From contig NZ_CP123923.1 in NCBI RefSeq assembly GCF_030450125.1, positions 806,001 through 870,000 on the forward strand: a stretch of DNA of 64,000 nucleotides, given 5' to 3'. The translations under genes and the position numbers were made by a program. This DNA is from Streptomyces sp. WP-1 (GTDB lineage Bacteria > Actinomycetota > Actinomycetes > Streptomycetales > Streptomycetaceae). The notes under the pieces are model-generated. The model did no database searches, was not told where the DNA came from, and was given only the letters and a program-made list of their open reading frames with translations. This document shows positions 43,500 to 51,297 of this stretch, one piece after another (the stretch's first letter is position 1; each line of letters begins with the position of its first letter).

Positions 43500-45524
43500 T
43501 CAGCCGCTGACGCTGGTGGCGCCCGTCTCCAGGTGTCCGGTGAACCGGCGCGACCAGGACGCGTCGGAGTCCACCGTGATCGTGAAGTCGTACCAGCCGT
43601 TGTTGTACGCGACCGCGTTGAAGAAGTCCTCCGTCGAGGCGCCGGCGGCGACGGTGTACGTCCAGGGGCCGTCGGAGCGGTAGTGGTTGGAGGTGATGGT
43701 GAACTTCACCGGCGAGGAACCGGAGTTGACCATCTTGAAGTAGAGGGCGAGCTTCCCGCTGCCCGGCTCGACCGCGTAACGGGTGCTCACCTCGGCGGAC
43801 TTGCCCGCCTTGGTGGCATCGCCCTGGAAGCGGCGCAGGAACCGGTTGGGGCCGACCATCGACAGGTCGTACTTGCCGTCGCCGTAGCCCGAGCCGATGT
43901 TGAAGAAGTCGGTGGCGGTGCCGCCCGCGTCCACCGTGTACTGCCAGGGCGTGGTGTCACGGTAGGCGTTGGGGTGGATGGAGAAGTGGGCCGCGCGGGA
44001 GGCGGGGCCGCCCTGGTTGGTCATGACGAACCAGGCGAGCGTCTTGCCGCCCGCGTCGAACTCCAGGCGGTCCAGACAGCCGCCCGGCTGGTACGGCAGC
44101 GCGCGGGCCGGGCGGGTGCCGGGCTCCTGCGCGGGCAGCGCGTTGTCGGTCGGCACCGGGTTGGGCAGCGAGGTGCAGTTGTCGATGCCGATGACGCTGG
44201 TCGCGGGCAGCGGGACCGGGCCCTTGACCGGGTGGGCGAAGTCGAACACACCGGTGAGGTCGCCGCTCACCTTGCGCCGCCAGTCGCTGATGTTGGCGCA
44301 CTTCGCGGGCGTGCCGAGGGCGGCGGTCCAGGTCTCCAGGAAGCGCAGCACCGAGGTGTGCTCGAAGACCTCCGAGGAGACCCAGCCACCGCGTGTCCAG
44401 GGCGAGATGACGATCATCGGCACCCGGAAGCCGAAGCCGAACGGCACCCCGTTGAGGAACTCGCCGGCCGTGCCGGAGGGCGGGGACGGCGGGGGCACAT
44501 GGTCGAAGTAGCCGTCGTTCTCGTCGTAGTTGAGGAACATGACGGTGGAGTCGAAGACGTCCTCGTCGGCGGCCAGGGCCTGGTAGACGAGGTTGACGAA
44601 GTGGGCGCCGTCGCCGGGCGGGGCGTAGGGGTGCTCGGAGAACGCCTGGTTGGCCACCACCCAGGAGACCTGCGGGAGAGTGCCCGCCTGGACGTCGGCC
44701 CTGATGGCGGCGGCGATGTCGTCCGGGGTGGAGCCGGTCACCTTCGGCACCGAGGACATGCCCCGGTCGTACAGCGGGTCGCCCGCCTTGGCGTTGGCGA
44801 ACCTGCTGAAGTACGCGCAGGCGTTGTCGCCGTAGTTGTCCGAGGCGTTCTGGTAGACCTTCCAGCTCACCCCGGCGGCCTGGAGCGCCTCGGCGTAGGT
44901 CTGCCAGGTGAGGCCGGACTCGTCGCCGCCGTCGTTGCTGGAGGAGTCGACCTTGCCGCTCCACAGATAGGTGCGGTTGGGGCCGGTGGCGCTCAGTGTG
45001 GAGCAGAAGTAGGCGTCGCAGATGGTGTAGTTGTCGGCGAGCGCGTAGTGGAAGGGGATGTCGGAGCGGTCCAGGTAGCCGAGCGAGCGGACGTTGCCGA
45101 CACCCAGGACCCAGTTGTCCAGGCGGCCCTTGTTCCAGGCGGAGTGCTGCGAGGACCAGGAGTGCGGCAGGTCGCCGTTGCACTGCGCGAGGGTCTCGCC
45201 GTCCTTGCCGGCCGCCGACGGGGTGGAGCTGAGCTTCCACGGGTACTGGCGGGAGAGCAGATTGGGCTGGTTGAAGACGGAGTAGTTGCCGCCGAGAGTG
45301 ATGCCGCTGCGGTCGTCGAAGCCGCGCACGCCCTTGAGACGGCCGAAGTAGTGGTCGAAGCTGCGGTTCTCCTGCATCAGGATCACCACGTGCTTGACGT
45401 CCTTGATCGTGCCGGTCGCCGTGGTGGCGGCAGCCGCGGTGGTGCGCGTGGTGGCGCCCAGCGCCACTCCCGCCGCCACGGATGCGCCCAGCCCCACGAA
45501 GCCCCTTCGGCTGATCGGTGTCAT
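43500..45524 (-). CDS. Tat-exported phosphocholine-type phospholipase C
   Basis: A 674-residue enzyme. The N-terminal twin-arginine signal SRRGFVG (residues 5-11) heads a hydrophobic stretch. The phosphoesterase domain starts with VKHVVILMQENRSFDHYFG (metal-binding Glu-Asn) and includes the acidic and His ligands in LPHSWSSQH and EHPYAPPGDGAHF. Two C-terminal DUF756 beta domains follow (about 500-585 and 590-674). It should release phosphocholine or phosphate esters from phospholipids outside the cell. GAGGGCGGACGA before the ATG supports the start. A PHO-box-like site lies 75-105 nt upstream. Confidence 0.92.
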   Translation of the reverse strand: MTPISRRGFVGLGASVAAGVALGATTRTTAAAATTATGTIKDVKHVVILMQENRSFDHYFGRLKGVRGFDDRSGITLGGNYSVFNQPNLLSRQYPWKLSSTPSAAGKDGETLAQCNGDLPHSWSSQHSAWNKGRLDNWVLGVGNVRSLGYLDRSDIPFHYALADNYTICDAYFCSTLSATGPNRTYLWSGKVDSSSNDGGDESGLTWQTYAEALQAAGVSWKVYQNASDNYGDNACAYFSRFANAKAGDPLYDRGMSSVPKVTGSTPDDIAAAIRADVQAGTLPQVSWVVANQAFSEHPYAPPGDGAHFVNLVYQALAADEDVFDSTVMFLNYDENDGYFDHVPPPSPPSGTAGEFLNGVPFGFGFRVPMIVISPWTRGGWVSSEVFEHTSVLRFLETWTAALGTPAKCANISDWRRKVSGDLTGVFDFAHPVKGPVPLPATSVIGIDNCTSLPNPVPTDNALPAQEPGTRPARALPYQPGGCLDRLEFDAGGKTLAWFVMTNQGGPASRAAHFSIHPNAYRDTTPWQYTVDAGGTATDFFNIGSGYGDGKYDLSMVGPNRFLRRFQGDATKAGKSAEVSTRYAVEPGSGKLALYFKMVNSGSSPVKFTITSNHYRSDGPWTYTVAAGASTEDFFNAVAYNNGWYDFTITVDSDASWSRRFTGHLETGATSVSG

Positions 45525-45598
45525 TCGTCCGCCCTCGGTCACGGTAGTGCCCCTGCGGCACACCGCGGGCCAGGGTGCCCGCGCCGGTCGTCCGGGTC

Positions 45599-45627
45599 CA
45601 TACCCGTGCGGTGAGGCGAAGGTGAAC
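45599..45627 (-). promoter_or_regulatory. PHO-box-like repeats and promoter of the phospholipase C gene
   Basis: On the minus strand: GTTCACC and CCTCACC start 11 nt apart (45627 and 45616), the geometry of PhoP direct repeat units. The first unit also serves as -35 (GTTCAC), 17 nt from a -10 TATGGA (45604-45599). The second unit matches the 7-nt core at only five positions. Confidence 0.5.
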
Positions 45628-45675
45628 AATGTTCAAAACCGGCCGGGGCTCACCCGGACAACTCCGGCGGACGCC

Positions 45676-46089
45676 TCACACCCCTCCGAACAGCGCGTTC
45701 AGCCCCCGCTCCACCACCGCCTCCATGTCCTCCTGGCCGGCCGCGACCACCTCGTAGGTGCGCACCAGGAAGCGGCGCAGGGTCGAGGTGGGGAACTGGA
45801 GCAGGGCGAGACCGAAGGGCGAGTGGAACTCCAGTACGGTCCGGGTGCGGCCGTAGGGCCAGATCTGCACATCGCCGTGGCCGGCCGGGGTGCGCAGCCC
45901 CTGGTCCAGCAGGGAGCGGGCGAAGGTCCAGCTGACGTCCTCGCCCTCCAGCGCCGCCTCGGCCGGGAAGTCCACGAAGACGGCGAGCGGGTCGCCGGTG
46001 GTGTAGCGCAGGGTGGCCGTGAGCGGGATCTCCTGGTCCTCGGCGGTCACGAGCCGGGCAAGGGCGGGCAGTTCGATGGTGGTCTCCAT
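45676..46089 (-). CDS. SsgA-like sporulation/cell-division regulator
   Basis: A 137-residue SALP-family protein: LTATLRYTTGDPLAVFVDFP in the N-terminal beta part, then VSWTFARSLLDQGLRTPAGH and GDVQIWPYG, the family signature, with a C-terminal helix TSTLRRFLVRTYEVV. It is expected to work at sporulation septa or in cell wall remodelling. Which SALP it is (SsgD, E, F or G type) was not determined. The start codon lies in a small hairpin (CTCCAT and ATGGAG, loop GCCTTT). Divergent from the SpoIIE phosphatase gene. Confidence 0.88.
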   Translation of the reverse strand: METTIELPALARLVTAEDQEIPLTATLRYTTGDPLAVFVDFPAEAALEGEDVSWTFARSLLDQGLRTPAGHGDVQIWPYGRTRTVLEFHSPFGLALLQFPTSTLRRFLVRTYEVVAAGQEDMEAVVERGLNALFGGV

Positions 46090-46452
46090 GCCTTTATGGA
46101 GTGCGGGGAGGCCCTTCGCATGCCGCCAAATCCGGTCAGAGTTCGATGGGTACCGGCCGGTCCCGAACGGCGGGGAACACAAGGCCCTCGAACAGACGGT
46201 TGACTACCTGGTCCGGGGGCCTCGACGCAGGACCGCCGGATCCGTCAACTCCCGTAGGACGTCTACGACTTGATTGCCCGACCGGGCACTGCGGGAGCGC
46301 TCGGGATCGCTTCGGGAAGACTCTGGCATATGCCGGAAGCACCACCGTATCGTGTGTTGCCAAATCCCTTACGGGGCGTCCCGCGCTGTGCGAGAGTCGT
46401 TACGGTCCCCCGTTCCGCCCGGCCCTGCCGTCCCCCTCGTTCGGAGTGCGAA
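46090..46452. other. Divergent intergenic region, SsgA-like and SpoIIE phosphatase genes
   Basis: 363 bp without a gene. It has mildly AT-rich patches around 46310-46375 (GGCATATGCC, CGTATCGTGTGTTGCC). GGGTAC occurs at 46148-46153 but without a SigB -35 partner at the right distance. No regulatory site assigned. Confidence 0.4.
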
Positions 46453-47907
46453 ATGCCGTCATCGGTCTCCGCGGACCGCGCCGCCGCCCAGCCGCCCGGG
46501 CACGACCCGGTCGAGGCGTTGATCACCCAGGCGCGGCGGCTCAAGGGCGACATGGACGCGGTACGGCGGGACGTCCGCCACGACGACACGGACCCCGAGG
46601 AACGCTGGCAGCGCGCCCTGTACGACCTGGCACTGCACCAACTGGACGACGTGGACGCCCACTTGGCCCAGCTGCGCGACGGACCCGCACCCCTGCCCCC
46701 GGCCGCCGAGCCACCGGAGCCTTTGGAGCCCGCCGAGGCGGTCGCCGTCCGCCCGGCCCCCGCCGGCGCCCCGCGCGGCGCGCTGCTCAGCCGGGTCGGC
46801 AGCGCCGAGTGGAATCTGCTCACCGACGAGGCGTCCTGGTCCGGGGAGCTGTACCGGATCCTCGGCCGCGACCCCGCCCTGCCCGCCCTCACCCTGGACG
46901 AACTGCCCTCGCTCGTCCTGGAGGAGGACCGTCCGAAACTGACCGCGATGGTCACGGACTGCCTGATCGACGGCCGCCCGATCGACGGCGAGTTCCGGGT
47001 GTGCCGCCCCGACGGCTCCGTGCGCAGCGTGCACATGATGGGCGAGCCGGTGCTCGGCGCCGACGGCGGCACCGTCTCGATGTGGGCCGTGCTGCGCGAC
47101 GTCAGCACGCTGCGCCGCAGCCGGCGCACGGTGCGCGAGACGCATGACTCGCTGCGCCGGCACCGCCAGCGGGAGCAGACCGAGCACCGGGTCGCCACCG
47201 CGCTCCAGGAAGCCGTACTGCCGCCCTGGCGCGGCTCCCTGCGCCCCCCGCACCAGGGCCCGCGCACCCTGGACCTCGCCGCGCACCGGCTGCCCTCGGA
47301 CGGCGGGACGCCGATCGGCGGGGACTGGTACGACGCCCTGGAGCTGGCCGACGGCGAGACGCTGCTCAGCGTCGGCGACCTCACCGGGCACGGGGTGGCC
47401 GTCGCCTCCGGCATGGCGACCCTGCTCGGCGCGGTGCGCGGCATGGCGATGACGGGCACCCAGCCCGGCCAACTCCTGTCCCTGCTCAATCAGTTACTGG
47501 ACGCCACGGTGCAGCCGGCTCTCGGCAGCGCCGTCTGCGCCCGCTACCGGCCCAGCACCCGGACCCTGGTCTGGGGGCAGGCCGGACACCCCGCCCCGCT
47601 GCTGTTCCGCGACGGGACGGGGTGCGCGCTCGACGCCCCCGAGGGCGTGCTGCTCGGGGCCACCTCGGGCGCCGTCTACGGGCAGGCCGAGGTGATCCTC
47701 GTACCGGGCGATCTGCTCCTGCTGCACACCGAGGGCCTGGTACCCGGGCACAGCCGGACGGCGGCCGTGGACCGGCTGCTGGGTCTCGCCCCACGGTTCG
47801 ACGACGCCCGGGACGCACAGGACTGCGCGCGGGTGCTCGTGGAGGAGTTCGGCGGGGCCGGGCGGGTGGACGACGCGTGTGTGCTCGTCGCCAGGGTCAC
47901 GGCCTGA
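46453..47907 (+). CDS. PAS-domain SpoIIE-type (PP2C) protein phosphatase, bldA-dependent
   Basis: A 484-residue protein. An N-terminal helical region, a PAS domain (about 110-220, GEFRVCRPDGSVRSVHMMGE), a short coiled segment (RRSRRTVRETHDSLRRHRQR) and a SpoIIE/PP2C phosphatase domain (about 265-484) with metal residues in GGDWYDALEL, SVGDLTGHGVAVASGMA and GRVDDACVLVARV. Such phosphatases dephosphorylate anti-anti-sigma proteins and free a stress sigma factor. Codon 348 is TTA (47494-47496), so translation should need the bldA tRNA. The start ATG has GGAG upstream. Confidence 0.9.
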   Translation: MPSSVSADRAAAQPPGHDPVEALITQARRLKGDMDAVRRDVRHDDTDPEERWQRALYDLALHQLDDVDAHLAQLRDGPAPLPPAAEPPEPLEPAEAVAVRPAPAGAPRGALLSRVGSAEWNLLTDEASWSGELYRILGRDPALPALTLDELPSLVLEEDRPKLTAMVTDCLIDGRPIDGEFRVCRPDGSVRSVHMMGEPVLGADGGTVSMWAVLRDVSTLRRSRRTVRETHDSLRRHRQREQTEHRVATALQEAVLPPWRGSLRPPHQGPRTLDLAAHRLPSDGGTPIGGDWYDALELADGETLLSVGDLTGHGVAVASGMATLLGAVRGMAMTGTQPGQLLSLLNQLLDATVQPALGSAVCARYRPSTRTLVWGQAGHPAPLLFRDGTGCALDAPEGVLLGATSGAVYGQAEVILVPGDLLLLHTEGLVPGHSRTAAVDRLLGLAPRFDDARDAQDCARVLVEEFGGAGRVDDACVLVARVTA

Positions 47908-47977
47908 GCGGACGCCTGTGAACATGACCGGACGTCAGATGTGCTGCCCGGTATGAGGGAACGCGGCGCGCGGCCCC

Positions 47978-49471
47978 CTACGCCTGCGCGCTGTTCGCGC
48001 CCTTGCTCCTCGGCTTGGGCAGGGCCAGTCTGATCTCCTCCCGCAGTTCATGGATCTTCGGGTATCCGGCGTACTGCGCGGTGAGCCGGTACATCTGGCG
48101 CAGCCGGTCCCAGGTGCGGCGCGAGGAGTTCGCGCCCATGGACATCAGGGCGAGCCGCGCGTAGCGTTCGGCCTGCTCGGGGTCGTCGGCGATGAAGCAG
48201 GCCGAGGCCATGGAGAGATGGTCGAAGATCTTCGAGCGCTCCCGGCCGTCGACGCGCAGCGCCAGGGCCCGGTCCGCGAAGTGCTGGGCGTGCACGGCCG
48301 CGTCCGGGTCGAACTCGGCCAGCGTGCGGTAGGCCAGGGCCTGCATGCCGTACAGGTCCTCGGCCTTGAAGGTCTGCATCCAGTCGAGGGGCTCGCCGTC
48401 GCCCCGGTCGGCCACGAACAGGTCCTCCGCCTGTCCGAGGGTGCGGCGCATCGCCTGGCCCTTGCCCATCGCCGCCTGCGCCCAGGCCTCGATGGTGTGG
48501 AACATCGCCTTGGTACGCGGCTGGAGGCGCTCGCCCCCGCCGGACTGGGCGAGCTTCATCAGGTCCAGCGCGTCGCCGGGCCGGCCCAGATGGACCATCT
48601 GGCGGGCCGCCCGGGACAGCGCCTCCCCGGCGCGCGGCCGGTCACCGCCCTCCCGGGCGGCGTGCGCGGCGATGACGAAGTACTTCTGCGCCGTGGGTTC
48701 CAGGCCGACGTCGTGGGACATCCAGCCCGCGAGGACGGCCAGATTGGCGGCGACGCCCCACAGGCGCCGCTGGAGGTGGGGTGGGTGGCGGTAGGAGAGC
48801 ATGCCGCCCACCTCGTTGAGCTGGCCCACCACCGCCTTGCGCTGGAGGCCGCCGCCGCGGGCCGCGTCCCAGGCCCGGAAGACCTCGACGGAGCGCTCCA
48901 GCTCCGCGACCTCCTCCGAGCCGATGGGGGCGGCCTCGTAGCGGTCGAAACCGGCGGGGTCGGGGTGCAGGGGGTCGTCCAGGGCGGGGCCGTCCGCCCT
49001 GAGGACCGGGTCGGTGTGCAGCCAGTCGTGCATGGCGCTGCTGAGTGTGGATCCCGCGGCGAGCGCGGCACCCGCGCCCACCAAGCCGCGTCGGTTGAGC
49101 ATGAGGTCCATTCCCGTGAATTCGGTGAGGACCGCGGCGGTCCGCTCGGGCGCCCACGGCACTCCGTCGGGATGTTCCTCGATCCCGTCGCCCTGCCGTT
49201 TCCCTGCCCGCCCGTGGCGCACCAGACCGAGGTCCTCGATGGTCACGACACGGCCGAGACGCTCGGTGAACAGAGCCGCCAGCACCCGCGGCACGGGATC
49301 GCGCGGGATCTCTCCCATGTCGATCCAGCGCCGGACCCGGGAGGTGTCGGTCGCCAGCTGGGGGTGGCCCATGGCCGCCGCCTGCCGGTTGACCAGTCTC
49401 GCGAGTTCGCCCTTCGACCAGCCGGCCAGGCCGAACAGGTCACAAAGGCGGGTGTTGGGTCGTCCGCTCAC
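47978..49471 (-). CDS. nsdB: NsdA/NsdB-type developmental regulator with TPR-like repeats
   Basis: A 497-residue protein. The N-terminus (residues 10-75, GWSKGELARLVNRQAA and DTSRVRRWIDMGEIPRDP) is an HTH-like region. A conserved GMDLMLNRRGLVGAGAALAA stretch follows, and the C-terminal two thirds form tetratricopeptide-like helices (LGRPGDALDLMKLAQSGGGE, RTLAEFDPDAAVHAQHFADR). NsdA and NsdB of S. coelicolor are negative regulators of sporulation and antibiotic production. The nsdB name rests on family and gene context only. Three 10-nt direct repeats lie upstream (49533-49562). Confidence 0.78.
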   Translation of the reverse strand: MSGRPNTRLCDLFGLAGWSKGELARLVNRQAAAMGHPQLATDTSRVRRWIDMGEIPRDPVPRVLAALFTERLGRVVTIEDLGLVRHGRAGKRQGDGIEEHPDGVPWAPERTAAVLTEFTGMDLMLNRRGLVGAGAALAAGSTLSSAMHDWLHTDPVLRADGPALDDPLHPDPAGFDRYEAAPIGSEEVAELERSVEVFRAWDAARGGGLQRKAVVGQLNEVGGMLSYRHPPHLQRRLWGVAANLAVLAGWMSHDVGLEPTAQKYFVIAAHAAREGGDRPRAGEALSRAARQMVHLGRPGDALDLMKLAQSGGGERLQPRTKAMFHTIEAWAQAAMGKGQAMRRTLGQAEDLFVADRGDGEPLDWMQTFKAEDLYGMQALAYRTLAEFDPDAAVHAQHFADRALALRVDGRERSKIFDHLSMASACFIADDPEQAERYARLALMSMGANSSRRTWDRLRQMYRLTAQYAGYPKIHELREEIRLALPKPRSKGANSAQA

Positions 49472-49532
49472 GTCAAGCCCCCAGGTTCTCGGCTGAGTTG
49501 ACAGTAGACCCGGGAGAGTTGCCGGGCGACTA

Positions 49533-49562
49533 TTCGCCAGGGTTCGCCAGGGTGCGCCAGAT
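49533..49562. repeat. Three 10-nt tandem direct repeats upstream of the NsdB-like gene
   Basis: TTCGCCAGGG twice (49533-49542, 49543-49552) and a variant TGCGCCAGAT (49553-49562). One helical turn apart and 60-90 nt upstream of the regulator start, so they may bind a regulator in tandem. Confidence 0.6.
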
Positions 49563-49717
49563 GGTGTGCCACGGGTCAGCAGGTGTCAGGTAGGAAAGCG
49601 CCACCCCGACCCGGTCTCCCCGGGGACATTCCCCAGGGTGTGACCGGGGACCGGGCCGGGCTGACGCAAGGACCTCTCTGGCAGGCACCGCAGGCAACGA
49701 AGGGATCTGGATCTCCC

Positions 49718-50860
49718 ATGTACGCGGCAACGTCCTCCGTGTCCGCCCCGCTTCGGCCGTTGCGCCCCCGCCCGGCGGGCGGCGGACCGTATCTCGACCC
49801 GGCGGTGCGTCCGGGCGGCTCCGTGCTGGGCGCGCCCCGCCCCCGGCGGGTCCCGGGGCAGCCCGTCCCGCCGCTCAGCGGGAGGCTGGACCTCTCCGGA
49901 CCCCAGGGCGCCCCGCTGCGCACCGCGCTCGCCGCGGTGCAGCGGATCTGCCCGGAGTTCGCGCCGGTCCAGGTGCTGCGGCGCAGCGCGCGCTCCGTGC
50001 TGTTCGTGGGCACCACGGGCCGCAGCACGGCCGTGGCCAAGTGCCTGCTGGACCACACGCCGGGATGGGCGGAGCGGAGCCGCCACGAAATAGCCGTATA
50101 CCGCTCGTTCGTCCGGCACCGGCCCCCGGTCCGGGCGCCCCGGCTGATCGCGGCGGATCCGGACAACTGCGCCCTGGTGATCGAGCGGATGCCCGGCCGG
50201 GTGGCGGCACTTCAGCGGCATCCGATGGAGGCGCCGCCCCGCGCCGACATCCGCGCGGCGCTGGGCGCGATCTGCCGGGTGAACGCCTGGCGGCCGCCCG
50301 CCGGTCTGTTCGACATGCCCCTGGACTATGTCGAACAGATGTCCCGCTACCACGAGTTGGGGCTGCTCACCGACCGGGACCTCGGCGACCTCCAGAAGCT
50401 GCTGCACGGCATCGCACAGGAGGTGGGCCGGGGCGCCATGCTCCAGTTCTGCCACGGCGACGCCCTGCTGTCGAACATCCTGGTGTCCCCGGCGGGCCCG
50501 GTGCTGGTGGACTGGGAGCACGCCGGCTGGTACCTGCCGGGCCACGACCTGGCCACGCTGTGGCTGGTGCTCGGCCAGGCCCCGGCGGCGCGGCGGCAGA
50601 TCAGCCAGATCGCCCAGTCGGCGGGCCCGGCCTCCCGGGACGCCTTCCTGGTGAACCTGATGCTGCTGCTGACCCGTGAGATCCGGCGTTACGAGACGGC
50701 CGTCCAGCGCGCGATGCAGGACCCGCCCCCGGCGGCCCCCGGCCTGCCCCACCCGGGCGCCGTGACCTCCGGCGAGGAGCAGCGGCTGCTGCTGCGGCGG
50801 CTGCACGACGACTGCCAGATGGCCCGCAAGGCGGTGCGTGCGGCGGTCGGCACCCGCTGA
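49718..50860 (+). CDS. Aminoglycoside-phosphotransferase-fold kinase
   Basis: A 380-residue APH-family kinase. The catalytic loop HGDALLSN in [13 protein letters not shown] fits HxDxxxxN, and the later VDWEHAG gives the metal-binding Asp. The nucleotide-binding N-lobe includes [20 protein letters not shown]. An unusual Pro-rich N-terminal extension of about 60 residues precedes it. Homologues phosphorylate small metabolites, so antibiotic resistance should not be assumed. The start was set at an ATG at 49718. It is divergent from the NsdB-like gene. Confidence 0.82.
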   Translation: MYAATSSVSAPLRPLRPRPAGGGPYLDPAVRPGGSVLGAPRPRRVPGQPVPPLSGRLDLSGPQGAPLRTALAAVQRICPEFAPVQVLRRSARSVLFVGTTGRSTAVAKCLLDHTPGWAERSRHEIAVYRSFVRHRPPVRAPRLIAADPDNCALVIERMPGRVAALQRHPMEAPPRADIRAALGAICRVNAWRPPAGLFDMPLDYVEQMSRYHELGLLTDRDLGDLQKLLHGIAQEVGRGAMLQFCHGDALLSNILVSPAGPVLVDWEHAGWYLPGHDLATLWLVLGQAPAARRQISQIAQSAGPASRDAFLVNLMLLLTREIRRYETAVQRAMQDPPPAAPGLPHPGAVTSGEEQRLLLRRLHDDCQMARKAVRAAVGTR

Positions 50861-50869
50861 CGGGGCGAG

Positions 50870-50908
50870 GGCCCGCGGTGCGCCAGGAGTGGCGGCGCAC
50901 CGCGGGCC
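50870..50908 (+). terminator. Terminator hairpin after the APH-fold kinase gene
   Basis: Perfect 15-bp stem (GGCCCGCGGTGCGCC and complement) with a 9-nt loop, 10 nt past the stop codon. Confidence 0.8.
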
Positions 50909-50936
50909 TTCGTATGCGCGGATACGACCTCTGTAC

Positions 50937-51002
50937 GGGTACGGCCGCGCGTGCGGGCGGGTACAGCCACGCTCGCGGGCGGGTACGACCGCGCATGCGT
51001 TC
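50937..51002. repeat. Three 22-nt tandem repeats in a 437-bp gap
   Basis: Units at 50937-50958, 50959-50980 and 50981-51002, all beginning GGGTAC and containing a GC-rich core. The rest of 50861-51297 holds the kinase terminator and no clear gene. Any promoter of the amidase gene also lies here. Confidence 0.75.
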
Positions 51003-51297
51003 GGACATACGGCCGCGTGGAGGAATCGTTTCAGCCGTACGGCGGCGAGCACCCGGGGCCGGTGCGGCCGGCACCGCGCGACGTCCGTACGGCCGCGACC
51101 AGCGACGCGACCCATTGGTCTATGCCACTGACGCCCCCCAGGCCCGCCCGCCGCCGTCGCGAAACTCGCCGAAACCCTCCGTGACGTGGGAAATCTCCGT
51201 GGTGATTGCATCATTGACGGATCGTCGGCCAGCCGATACCACTGACCCAGTTCGGCGCCGCACGCCCCGCCACGCCCGCCCGTCCCAGGAGGCCGCA

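Noticed and set aside
46148..46153. SigB-type promoter for the SpoIIE phosphatase
   Set aside because: GGGTAC is present but no GNNT lies at 14-16 nt, and the gene starts 300 bp away.
49718..50860. Aminoglycoside resistance gene
   Set aside because: The kinase has the APH fold only. It lacks evidence for a drug substrate and has an unusual N-terminal extension, so it was called by fold.
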